IMG/VR virus record: IMGVR_UViG_3300009011_000064
Location: 1 to 20,216 of that record
Origin: a virus
Length of the DNA stretch: 20,216 nucleotides
Strand: one strand, 5' to 3'
Made by a program: the position numbers and the translations under genes. This document shows, one piece after another, positions 17,201-19,929 of this stretch (position 1 is the first letter of the stretch; the number at the start of each line of letters is the position of its first letter). The notes under the pieces were generated by a model, which saw only the letters and a list, made by a program, of their open reading frames with translations, was not told the DNA's origin and ran no database searches.

Positions 17201-17500
17201 GGCCAGTGGCAAAACCTGATCGCCATCGGCGTGCAAATGGACGAGGGTGGTTTCATCACTGCCCAGTACAGCTGCTATCAGGGATTTGGCAGCGGTATTC
17301 GTAAGTACCAATTCCAGATGGATATCAACGGCCTGGTTATCGCTCAAGGTGGCGGCGACTGGGCGGATAGTTTCCCCAACCTTATGGGATCGATCGGTGT
17401 GGGCCCGGGTTACTTCGTCATCACGGTGAAGTGGTGGGGCGAGAACTCAGGGGTTGGCGTTCAGAACCACACCCTTTATGCAATGGGAACCAAGCGATGA
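8222..17500 (+). CDS. Giant J-type tail tip / host-specificity protein (3092 aa)
   Basis: Starts at ATG 8222 after TTTTGGAG; the in-frame TTG at 8210 lies inside that ribosome site. Lambda J is 1132 aa. Residues 1-630 are the conserved tip-forming J core (VRMVYLWSWGPIVGPVNEL, PAWVFYDLALHPYYGLGDRI). Residues 631-727 and 729-830 are FN3-like. Coiled coil runs at 834-950, with an aromatic chitin-binding-like module at 954-999. Then follows a mosaic: R1 1039-1118, linker 1119-1244, A1 1245-1423, R2 1464-1543, linker 1544-1671, B1 1672-1880, R3 1905-1984, B2 2032-2240, A2 2268-2445, R4 2486-2565, C 2622-2769. A DUF1983-like domain lies near 2856-2974 (GFGIGINEQNGVVQSAFVIN), and a unique beta-rich tip at 2975-3092. 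The reading frame is intact throughout. J proteins recognise the receptor; A/B/C modules probably bind surface glycans (inference). The stop overlaps the next start (ATGA). Confidence 0.95.
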   Translation: MGQALKRAARQVVGSKGGSKKQKQPSIASNSVPSIATVRMVYLWSWGPIVGPVNELRSVKLDGTAVMADDGTLNYPGVKWQFRSGELNQERMTGISESSNEIAVGQQLLSTTPYVHSITNSMLDAVRLRFSWPQLQSQDSGGNIDGVRIEYAVDVSTDNGPFQQVLLSEVNRKNVTKYERSHRIDLPAGSRWAIRARRITPEANSSLVQDGMYVEAIAEVVDSDQEYPLTAVSCLEYDAEQFGGDIAKIAVLMRGRIVRVPMNYDPVSRTYATSGAGTTNGVWDGTFKEAYTNNPAWVFYDLALHPYYGLGDRIDATMINRWSLYRIGQYCDQLVPDGLGGQEPRFTCNLYLQKQAEAWAVLQDLAAIFHGLAFWDGSQITVNADMPQDPVYNYTLSQILDDGAVKYTGSKLRDRHSQAMVSFDDPNRGYDTDKEPVFDESAIAEYGVREISVEAVGCTSRGQAQRAGQWALMTEQLQLRGASFRVGLDGYIPKPGKVITLSDPMLAGRANGGRIAAVAGRVVTVDRDIKVPTGARLLVNLPSGKSEARQVRSVDGRQITVTADFSEIPQPECGWVLDFDDLKLMQFYVRNVTRPEWHQFQLECIQYEPSKFDAVDYGTVIDDRPISVLPPGVQDAPARVLIGSHSSIDQGIAVTTMTISWDAAPGAVAYDVEWRWGSRDWVKMPRTGELAADVRGVYAGQYLARVRAVSSMDVSSIPTISSLTNVAGKITPPPAVTFLTTESLLFGIGIKWGFPAGAEDTQRTELWYSEGADLDKATKLADLAYPQNEHVMQGLRAGQTFYFWVRLVDRTGNVGPWYPVGGAVVSGQASADAGPILEQIAKQITETELGKELTERIDLVDKNGPGSVNERVGEVRNELNEQIAEVNTSIQSVNDSVTVARDELRQQINAVDQDVEAAKIALQQQIAAVDQEVDAAKADLQQQINSVSVLAGSLPYNKDKAYSINQGTLGADGKLYQALKAVPKNNPPPNATYWTDVGQAIVTAAGTAARVSKVETDVTTLDGKTTAQATQLNGLQTSLTTTNQNVTTAQQAAEAANTLAGGKGKVIIQAAAPAVADRLAQNLWIDTTGNANTPKRWSGSAWVAVTDKAATDAAAAAASALALAQTKADATVVNNLTLRVSDAEGKLVAEGQRLDGMQTSLDGKATSAALQQVTSRVTATEGKNATQDQQISSQSSAIVSLTDSVAKKAEVSTVQALSNLVNQQGQDLTAQGQALVSINAALPTMGGENLVYNPSFERQTDNNGVAQGWWHDRSSNVGSSAPSLVPSKLAAGVAQRLDVTDIPTNGWARVYLRASLKAIKVRPGAVYTASVYMRGTAGLRILAQVYSRDAAGANSVSWPGNRVDAAETWQRVSVTFTATDQTVDVWPAAVVYGGAGVTAGFIEVDQYQLEEGSQASGWRDNGQVEAGNQAATAAAVDAMSAKVTQQGADLTSVSSKTTSLENSLTTTNGNVTTAQQAAQAASDAAGAKGKVLYQSTAPAVADRLAQNLWIDTTGNANTPKRWNGSTWVAVSDKVATDAAAAAQSAINQVAQKADASVVSGLTTRVSDAEGKLSSQATRLDGMQTSIDGKASSQSLQQVTNRVTATEQKDAAQDQQLSSQSQALVSLTDTVSKKAEAAAVQALSNDVKQQGQTQSAQGKSLTDLNAKLLASQDNSPTKVYQSVFSDMAVDQWANLFGGPTASTVFSNEEGNTSGATIKVSGGAGNSTWWGASTRKIRFDPTRLYKLSIRFKQLTAGKGNPITYAGVDGFAEDGVTRINSSGANTKDSSHYVITAGRSHPIGEWMEFTTHVKGYTVGSEGGGAGAGTVADPKRLKTGIAWISPMLVAGYNNIGGELAVDYFLIEDVTEQAQIDAGATATNALAVRVEKNEQGLSSVSNQAVQLENSLTTTNQNVTNAQNAAQAASNLAGSKGKVIVQRETPAAADQLAQNLWIDITNGANTPKRWTTSGWLPVTDKVAVDAAAAAANALSEVAKKADASALQSLNSKVDQQGRDLTATSNNVVSLGSTIGRALDNSPTKVYQSVFSDMSMDQWVSTNSGAGATASYGAPAGISRGAALILNGGASNRAWWGASTRKIRFDPSRLYKLTVRVQQVLMGAGSPGTYAGVDCFAEDGVTRIATSGVNSVGSSHYVVLSNRKIPQGEWLIAEVYVKGHTTGSEGGGAGGGTLADPKRLKEGTAWFSPMLIAGYDNMGGQAIFDFFDIEDVTEQAQLDAGAAATSALGTRITQTEQGLTSASNQLTELNNNIGDVGGENLVFNPSFERADPGTPGMADGWWHDGTGSGIRTPTLVQSTLASGVAQRLDVSGLSPATWARAYVKSAGRFKPVPGKTYTASVYLRGTPGLRVLPGVYGTNEAGAGTESWGAARADASESWVRLSVTFTPGPTTTKLFAAFVVYGGASVSGGYIEADRYQIEEGTRATGWRDNGQVASAQQAATSAAVESLSSAVSQQAGTLSSVGSRTTSLENNLTTTNGNVNTAQQAADAANTLAGGKGKVIIQAAAPAVADRLPQNLWIDTTGNANTPKRWSGSAWVAVTDKAATDAAAAAQSALTQVATKASASSVDALTQRVTSNEGGLASQSSNILDLRNSVAAVQKAADASVGLDPAPGCTWQFDNGAEGWYGANATAVAGTGFLKVTATASNPQLQSAAAAIGLTGALFTRVRARITRRGGSGWRGTLYYATPGHGFSSTIYSTLPNPGLAIGDSAIVEWDMENLNSGGTDWVDSTISRLRLDLGAVSGDVFDVDWIVVGRVAPAASSRALSSVESTVTQQGSKLTAETLRIDGLYTAVGDANAAIQNEAKARVDGEGALSKQIQTTQSSLGTTNAAVQQVATAQANMKGMLNAQYTMRVQVNNQYGAHVWAGFGIGINEQNGVVQSAFVINADKFILLNTTGGLSSPWSVVGGQTFVADAYIRKGSIGRAKIADAAIGTANIEDGAIKAAKIGVAEIDTLRIRGNAVTVPVSANNPGNVLGVGVGQWQNLIAIGVQMDEGGFITAQYSCYQGFGSGIRKYQFQMDINGLVIAQGGGDWADSFPNLMGSIGVGPGYFVITVKWWGENSGVGVQNHTLYAMGTKR
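10931..11064 (+). repeat. 18-residue coiled-coil repeat in J (about 2.5 copies)
   Basis: Units begin at 10931, 10985 and 11039, exactly 54 bases apart: LRQQINAVDQDVEAAKIA, LQQQIAAVDQEVDAAKAD, then LQQQINSV. The periodicity, with hydrophobic I/V/A positions and Gln/Glu elsewhere, fits a trimeric coiled-coil stalk after the FN3 domains. Confidence 0.85.
11081..11218 (+). other. Aromatic carbohydrate-binding-like module in J
   Basis: About 46 residues: LPYNKDKAYSINQGTLGADG, then KLYQALKAV, and finally ATYWTDVGQ. The order (turn, 'LYQAL', proline stretch, YWxxVG) resembles CBM5/12-type chitin-binding modules found in phage tail proteins and chitinases. The resemblance is by pattern only; sugar binding is inferred. 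Confidence 0.5.
11336..11575 (+). repeat. J repeat R1 (80 aa, 'LWID...W' unit)
   Basis: First of four copies. It begins LTTTNQNVTTAQQAA (helical lead), then GGKGKVII, the core AQNLWIDTTGNANTPKRW, WVAVTDK and an Ala-rich helix. The invariant Trp residues (LWID, RW, WVAV) suggest a small beta hairpin between coiled-coil segments. It is 75/80 identical to R4. Confidence 0.9.
11576..11953 (+). repeat. J long coiled-coil linker, copy 1
   Basis: 126 residues joining R1 to A1 (TLRVSDAEGKLVAEGQRLDG, SRVTATEGK, IVSLTDSVAKKAE, VQALSNLVNQQGQ). It is paralogous to 12851-13234. Regular seven-residue hydrophobic spacing supports a fibre stalk. Confidence 0.82.
11954..12490 (+). repeat. J module A1 (jelly-roll/CBM-like, 179 aa)
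   Basis: Opens MGGENLVYNPSFER and GWWHD, has YTASVYMRGTAGLRI, AAETWQRVSVTFTA, VYGG, then a FIEVDQYQLEEG strand and GWRDNGQ. 'NLVxNPSFE ... GWxxD ... W.R.SVTFTA ... QLEEGS.A.GW' is the usual plan of CBM_4_9-type beta-sandwich modules. Second copy at 15023. Confidence 0.85.
12611..12850 (+). repeat. J repeat R2 (80 aa)
   Basis: Second copy, with the same length and the core AQNLWIDTTGNANTPKRW unchanged. The preceding segment differs (KVLYQSTAPAVADR instead of KVIIQAAAPAVADR). Follows module A1 after a 40-aa linker. Confidence 0.9.
12851..13234 (+). repeat. J long coiled-coil linker, copy 2
   Basis: 128 residues joining R2 to B1 (TTRVSDAEGKLSSQATRLDG, NRVTATEQK, LVSLTDTVSKKAE, VQALSNDVKQQGQ). 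It is clearly the same unit as 11576-11953, so R plus linker forms a composite repeat of about 207 aa. Confidence 0.82.
13235..13861 (+). repeat. J module B1 (209 aa beta module)
   Basis: Opens DNSPTKVYQSVFSDM, followed by WWGASTRKIRFDPTRLYKLS, YAGVDGFAEDGVTRI, GEWMEFTTHVKG, GSEGGGAGAG, KRLKTGIAWISPMLVAGY, and ends DVTEQAQIDAG. Probably a second type of beta-sandwich ligand-binding module. B2 has exactly the same length. Confidence 0.85.
13934..14173 (+). repeat. J repeat R3 (80 aa, most diverged)
   Basis: Third copy. The core is changed to LWIDITNGANTPKRW and the tail to TTSGWLPVTDKVAVDAAA, but length and Trp positions are kept. Lies between B1 and B2. Confidence 0.88.
14315..14941 (+). repeat. 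J module B2 (209 aa beta module)
   Basis: The start of B1 and the STRKIRFDP and RLYKL segments are conserved, as are YAGVDCFAEDGVTRI, GSEGGGAGGG and DVTEQAQLDAG. Differences concentrate in the region after DQW and in the exposed loops, as expected for ligand-contacting surfaces. Confidence 0.85.
15023..15556 (+). repeat. J module A2 (jelly-roll/CBM-like, 178 aa)
   Basis: Opens VGGENLVFNPSFER and GWWHD, with YTASVYLRGTPGLRV, ASESWVRLSVTFTP and RYQIEEGTRATGWRDNGQ. Same plan as A1 but visibly diverged. Each A module is followed by a 40-aa linker ending in TTSLEN and then an R unit. Confidence 0.85.
15677..15916 (+). repeat. J repeat R4 (80 aa)
   Basis: Fourth copy, nearly the same protein as R1, including GGKGKVIIQAAAPAVADR. 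In R4 residues 23-79 I count about 26 silent codon differences from R1 and only one replacement (Ala to Pro before QNLWID). Confidence 0.9.
16085..16528 (+). other. J module C (single-copy beta module)
   Basis: About 148 residues opening DPAPGCTWQFDNGAEGWYG and containing RVRARITRRGGSGWRGTLYY and GDVFDVDWIVVGR. The 'WxFDxGxEGW...' start and final 'FDVDWIxVG' strand are typical of CBM-like jelly rolls. Not repeated in this window. Confidence 0.7.
16787..17497 (+). other. J C-terminal DUF1983-like domain and unique tip
   Basis: MRVQVNNQYGAHVWAGFGIG and VVQSAFVINADKFILL match the DUF1983 domain common near J C-termini. It is followed by an IG/KI hexad stretch (KIADAAIGTANIEDGAIKAA), probably a small trimeric beta-helix. 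The last 118 residues (from 17144) are Gly-rich and beta-like, with several Trp and Tyr (GVGQWQNLIAIGVQM, FVITVKWWGENSG) and no recognisable family. This is the likeliest receptor-contacting end. Confidence 0.7.
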
Positions 17501-17877
17501 GCAGCATTGGACACTACGCAGCCTATGAGACTGACGGACGAATCGTGTTTGCCGTCAGCTGTCCGCCCGACCACGGGAAGAAAATCATCAGGCTCAACAC
17601 CGACCGGCCCTATATCCAAGTGCCCACCCCGGCACGGACTGCTGACCACTTCGTGATGGGGCAAATGCTCAAGGAGCGCCCTCAGATGGGGGCGGTTCTC
17701 CAAGGGCACTGGTTAAAAGGCGTCCGCGAAGGTGCCGCCGTCAACATAGAGAGCGAAACCTACACCGCTGACGGCAGTGACATCGAGCTGGAATTCTCGG
17801 CGCCGGGTACCTACCACGTCACGGTCAGCCTTTGGCCCTACCGCGATCAGGAGTTCACCTTTGAAAATTCAGCATAA
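17497..17877 (+). CDS. Conserved small post-J protein, tail-fibre associated
   Basis: A 126-aa protein beginning in the ATGA overlap with J, so translation is coupled. I rejected the in-frame start at 17431 because it lies inside J without a ribosome site. The N-terminal GHYAAYETDGRIVFAVSCPP, a central TADHFVMGQMLKERP and a C-terminal GTYHVTVSLWPYRDQEF match, from memory, the 'DGxI ... DHxVxxGxxxxRP ... PGxYxVxxxxWPY' outline of small proteins encoded after phage fibre genes. The fold is probably beta-sandwich. It may be a fibre tip component or assembly factor; no function is demonstrated by the sequence. Its last 5 codons contain the ribosome site and start of the next gene. Confidence 0.75.
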   Translation: MSSIGHYAAYETDGRIVFAVSCPPDHGKKIIRLNTDRPYIQVPTPARTADHFVMGQMLKERPQMGAVLQGHWLKGVREGAAVNIESETYTADGSDIELEFSAPGTYHVTVSLWPYRDQEFTFENSA

Positions 17878-18031
17878 GTGCAACCACACCAAGCGCCGGG
17901 CGGCCGAGTATCCGCCGGTGGAGGAACAACTGGACATGCTGTGGCATGCCATGAATCAAGGATATATGCCCAAAGCAGAGCCGTTTTTCTCGACCCTGCA
18001 GCAGATCAAGCAGCAATACCCCAAGGCTTGA
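17861..18031 (+). CDS. XkdW-like small tail-fibre-linked protein
   Basis: A 56-aa protein. The start is TTG 17861, chosen because a perfect AGGAG (17849-17853) lies 7 bases upstream and the protein then begins MKIQHKCNHTKRR; other in-frame starts lie far inside the preceding gene. The core YPPVEEQLDMLWHAMNQG, followed by a C-terminal LQQIKQQYPKA, is the 'YPxxxEQLDxLW ... IKxxYP' pattern of XkdW-like and related proteins found beside phage tail fibres. Their role is unproven, possibly fibre assembly. It overlaps the preceding gene by 17 bases in another frame and is followed by a strong terminator. Confidence 0.78.
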   Translation: MKIQHKCNHTKRRAAEYPPVEEQLDMLWHAMNQGYMPKAEPFFSTLQQIKQQYPKA

Positions 18032-18051
18032 ACCCAAGCCAACTACCCAAT

Positions 18052-18077
18052 GCCCGCCATCGAGCGGGCTTCTTTTT
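18052..18077 (+). terminator. Rho-independent terminator after the XkdW-like gene
   Basis: GCCCGC-CATCGA-GCGGGC (18052-18069) followed by TTCTTTTT. The T-run passes into GTCTGGAGA, the Shine-Dalgarno of the next gene. Confidence 0.82.
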
Positions 18078-18086
18078 GTCTGGAGA
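18064..18086 (+). repeat. 23-base terminator/RBS direct repeat, copy 1
   Basis: The right stem arm GCGGGC, U-tract TTCTTTTT and GTCTGGAGA ribosome site form 23 bases identical to 18343-18365. Each copy ends within a few bases of an ATG. Confidence 0.9.
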
Positions 18087-18093
18087 TTGACCC

Positions 18094-18312
18094 ATGCCTT
18101 TCGTAGCCATCAACGCAACCAACCTGTACGACGCCGCCAACCTGACTTCGTACGCCACCCAGGAGCAGGCCGATTCCCGCGCCCGGGAAATCCTGCAGCA
18201 GTTCCCGGCCGCCCAAGTGCTGGTAGCCAAGGTGCTGAGCGAGTATCGGGCCACCGTGACCGTAACTGTTCAGGATCCGGCTGAGCCGGAGGCTGAAGCG
18301 CCTGCCGCCTGA
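18094..18312 (+). CDS. Small phage protein of unknown function (72 aa)
   Basis: ATG 18094 is preceded by TCTGGAGA. The protein is alpha/beta: an N-terminal strand (MPFVAINATNLYDAANL), a helix (EQADSRAREILQQFP), strands (QVLVAKVLSEYRATVTVTVQ) and an acidic Pro/Ala-rich tail (PAEPEAEAPAA). No signal peptide, membrane segment or catalytic motif. It stands alone between two near-identical terminator/ribosome-site cassettes, which suggests a mobile single-gene unit inserted between the fibre and lysis modules. I do not recognise the family beyond a sense that similar small genes occur at this place in Pseudomonas prophages. Confidence 0.7.
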   Translation: MPFVAINATNLYDAANLTSYATQEQADSRAREILQQFPAAQVLVAKVLSEYRATVTVTVQDPAEPEAEAPAA

Positions 18313-18329
18313 CATCGCTGCCCCCATCC

Positions 18330-18356
18330 AAGCCCGCCCAGCGCGGGCTTCTTTTT
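18330..18356 (+). terminator. Rho-independent terminator before the lysis genes
   Basis: AAGCCCGC-CCAGC-GCGGGCTT (18330-18350), an 8-bp perfect stem with a 5-base loop, then CTTTTT. It runs into GTCTGGAGA, the ribosome site of the hydrolase gene. Confidence 0.82.
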
Positions 18357-18365
18357 GTCTGGAGA
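18343..18365 (+). repeat. 23-base terminator/RBS direct repeat, copy 2
   Basis: Identical over 23 bases to 18064-18086; the two copies lie 279 bases apart and bracket the 72-aa gene. Confidence 0.9.
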
Positions 18366-18371
18366 AAACCC

Positions 18372-18818
18372 ATGAGCACACCCCGCGGCGTCCGCAACCG
18401 GAACCCCGGCAATATCGATTACAACCCACGCAACGCCTGGCAGGGCCAGCTTGGCCTAGAGGAAGGCGTAGCCAAGCCGCGATTCGCTCGCTTCGATCAT
18501 CCTGAGAACGGCATCCGAGCCCTGGGCAAGCTGCTGATTAACTACCGTGGCAAGGACGGCATGCCCGGGGTGGGGGGGAAGGGCATCGATACGGTGCTCG
18601 AAACCATCAATCGCTGGGCGCCGAGCAACGAGAACGATACGCAGGCCTACGCCAGCGCCGTGGCCAAGCGCCTGGGTGTGCGCACCACCGATCCGATCAA
18701 CATCAAGGACCCGGCCACGCTGCGGGGAATGGTGCTCAGCATCATCATCCACGAGAACGGTGGTAACCCTTATCCGTCGGCAATCATCGATGAGGGCGTT
18801 CGGAGGGCGCTGACATGA
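18372..18818 (+). CDS. Phage cell-wall hydrolase (probable endolysin)
   Basis: A 148-aa soluble protein without signal peptide or transmembrane anchor, with GGAGA before ATG 18372. Motifs: RGVRNRNPGNIDYN at the N-terminus, RFDHPENGIRALGKLLINY (residues 37-57), RWAPSNENDTQAYASAVAKR (81-100) and IIHENGG (126-131). The 'RNxNPGNI ... F..pE.GIRA ... RWAPxxENdT..Y' outline belongs to a phage lysozyme/transglycosylase-like family often labelled 'structural protein' in Pseudomonas prophages. Placement directly before overlapping spanin genes argues for the endolysin role. Candidate catalytic acids are Glu45, Glu88 and Glu129. Needing no signal, it should depend on a holin, which is not encoded nearby. 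Its stop overlaps the spanin ATG (ATGA). Confidence 0.8.
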   Translation: MSTPRGVRNRNPGNIDYNPRNAWQGQLGLEEGVAKPRFARFDHPENGIRALGKLLINYRGKDGMPGVGGKGIDTVLETINRWAPSNENDTQAYASAVAKRLGVRTTDPINIKDPATLRGMVLSIIIHENGGNPYPSAIIDEGVRRALT

Positions 18819-19324
18819 CCTGGCTCGGCACGGTACCGGCCTGGTGCTGGTGGCTGATCGCGCTGGTCCTGGTGGCTGGAGGCCAGGAAATTCGTGTGGG
18901 AGCGGGAAAGTCGGATGCCTCGGTGGCAATGTCGGAACTATCCGACTACCGACTGGAGGTAGCGGAGCGCGACCGCCGCGCCGCCGCCAAGGCCAGAACA
19001 GAAGAACAGCGCCGCCAAGCCGTGGCGGACGAGGAGGGTGAGAGTGCACGACAGCAACTGGAATTGGCCCAAGGCCGCGCCGCTGCTGCTGAGTCTGCTG
19101 CTGGCGGGCTGCGCGGGGAAATCGCCCGACTGCGGGCCGGGCACGGAGCCACCTGCGACACCATCGCTGCCCAGCACCGCCAAGCAGGAACCTCTGCCCT
19201 CGTGGTGCTCGGGGGATTGCTTGAAGAAGCTGACCAAATGGCGGGCAGCTGCGCAGCAGCGCTTGAGCGAAGCCGAATAGCTGGGCTGGCGTGCGAGTCG
19301 ATCTATAATGGCCTGACCAAGTGA
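18815..19324 (+). CDS. Inner-membrane spanin, Rz-like (DUF2514-like)
   Basis: A 169-aa protein starting in the ATGA overlap with the hydrolase. Residues 4-23 (LGTVPAWCWWLIALVLVAGG) form the single N-terminal membrane anchor. Residues about 38-108 are a charged coiled coil (AERDRRAAAKARTEEQRRQA, QLELAQGRAAAAESAAGGLR). The C-terminal part (ATCDTIAAQHRQAGTS, LGGLLEEADQMAGSCAAALE, ACESIYNGL) resembles DUF2514 spanins of Pseudomonas phages. The i-spanin spans the periplasm and, with the lipoprotein encoded within its own gene, fuses inner and outer membranes at the last step of lysis. Confidence 0.88.
   Translation: MTWLGTVPAWCWWLIALVLVAGGQEIRVGAGKSDASVAMSELSDYRLEVAERDRRAAAKARTEEQRRQAVADEEGESARQQLELAQGRAAAAESAAGGLRGEIARLRAGHGATCDTIAAQHRQAGTSALVVLGGLLEEADQMAGSCAAALERSRIAGLACESIYNGLTK
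19044..19280 (+). CDS. Outer-membrane lipoprotein spanin, Rz1-like, nested in Rz
   Basis: A 78-aa protein in the +1 frame, entirely inside the i-spanin gene. I prefer GTG 19044 over GTG 19038 because AGGAGG (19032-19037) is 6 bases from the former and touches the latter. The signal sequence WPKAAPLLLSLLLAGC ends in a lipobox (LLAGC) with the lipidated Cys at residue 23. The mature protein is small and Pro/Ser-rich (GPGTEPPATPSLPST, EPLPSWCSGDC) and ends in a helix (LKKLTKWRAAAQQRLSEAE). This is the classic Rz1 layout. The extra cysteines may form disulfides, as in o-spanin dimers. Confidence 0.9.
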   Translation: MHDSNWNWPKAAPLLLSLLLAGCAGKSPDCGPGTEPPATPSLPSTAKQEPLPSWCSGDCLKKLTKWRAAAQQRLSEAE

Positions 19325-19337
19325 ACAGGAGCTCGCA

Positions 19338-19562
19338 GTGGACAAGCGCACGTTTATCGGAATGGTCGAGGCCGGCGAGCCGCTGATTCAGCAGGCAATC
19401 GACGCCATGCGCGAGTATCACCAGGCCCAGGATCGGGGCGGTTCGCCAGAGGAAATCGAGCGCCTGCGCCTGCTAGCCGAGTCGCTGTTCCAGGCGGTCT
19501 CCGACTACCAGCTTCGCGCTGTGGCCAGGGCTCGGGGCAAGGAGCTGCCGCCTCTTCACTGA
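19338..19562 (+). CDS. Small helical protein of unknown function (74 aa)
   Basis: Starts at GTG 19338 with AGGAG (19327-19331) 6 bases upstream, 13 bases after the spanin stop. The sequence is almost wholly helical and charged: FIGMVEAGEPLIQQAIDAMR, then REYHQAQDRGGSPEEIERLR, then LLAESLFQAVSDYQLRAVAR. It has no signal peptide, Cys or membrane segment. Co-transcription with the lysis genes is likely. I do not recognise a family; small acidic helical proteins here could be late regulators or host-takeover factors, but that is speculation. Confidence 0.7.
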   Translation: MDKRTFIGMVEAGEPLIQQAIDAMREYHQAQDRGGSPEEIERLRLLAESLFQAVSDYQLRAVARARGKELPPLH

Positions 19563-19577
19563 TCCGCTGATCGGCGA

Positions 19578-19606
19578 TTGCCCAGGGCTAGGTCCGCCTA
19601 TACGAT
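19578..19606 (+). promoter_or_regulatory. Sigma-70 type promoter of the SOS unit
   Basis: -35 TTGCCC (19578-19583), a 17-base spacer, -10 TACGAT (19601-19606). Each hexamer matches consensus at 4 of 6 positions, with ideal spacing. The predicted start of transcription (about 19613) falls inside the LexA box. Confidence 0.6.
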
Positions 19607-19607
19607 G

Positions 19608-19623
19608 CTGTATCTTTATACAG
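19608..19623 (+). promoter_or_regulatory. LexA box (SOS operator)
   Basis: CTGT-ATCTTTAT-ACAG: both half-sites match the gamma-proteobacterial CTGT-N8-ACAG consensus exactly, with an AT-rich centre. It begins 2 bases after the -10 and ends 12 bases before ATG 19636, the classic position for LexA to block initiation. Confidence 0.9.
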
Positions 19624-19635
19624 TAATGGTGCCCC

Positions 19636-19929
19636 ATGTATTTTCTCCTCGTTTGCCGCCGGGTGAATGGCGCGGCCATCCCTTCCGAACAGCTCAGTAA
19701 GGTGAAGCCTTTGCGCGCCGACATCCACATCGGTGACCATCACAGTGAGCCGCTGGGCCGGGTATCGACCCAGGCATGGGTGTTCAATCCAACGCCCGGG
19801 CCCGATATCATCCCGCGCCTGCACGACGCCAGGGTCAACGGGATGGCCCAGCTCGGCATCAACATCAACGGGCTTGAGGAAGTCGACGGCGTTCTGTACG
19901 CCCAGTCCTGGTGGTGCAGGGCAGAATGA
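19636..19929 (+). CDS. SOS-controlled protein of unknown function (97 aa)
   Basis: First gene after the LexA box, from ATG 19636. The Shine-Dalgarno is weak (GGTG, 4 bases from the ATG) and the leader only about 22 bases. The sequence starts [20 protein letters not shown], then [53 protein letters not shown] and ends QSWWCRAE. It looks like a compact alpha/beta soluble protein with conserved-looking His/Asp clusters (DIHIGDHH) and a Trp-Trp-Cys end; no membrane segment. I recognise no enzyme family. The next gene starts in an ATGA overlap, so the two are translationally coupled. Confidence 0.8.
   Translation: MYFLLVCRRVNGAAIPSEQLSKVKPLRADIHIGDHHSEPLGRVSTQAWVFNPTPGPDIIPRLHDARVNGMAQLGININGLEEVDGVLYAQSWWCRAE

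Noticed and set aside
18456-19421. 321-codon minus-strand frame across the lysis genes
   Set aside because: The + strand already holds hydrolase, Rz and nested Rz1 with lipobox and anchor; a third coding frame is not credible.
19626-19700. Short frame from ATG 19626 just after the LexA box
   Set aside because: It ends after about 24 codons with no features; ATG 19636 gives a full-length protein coupled to the next gene.
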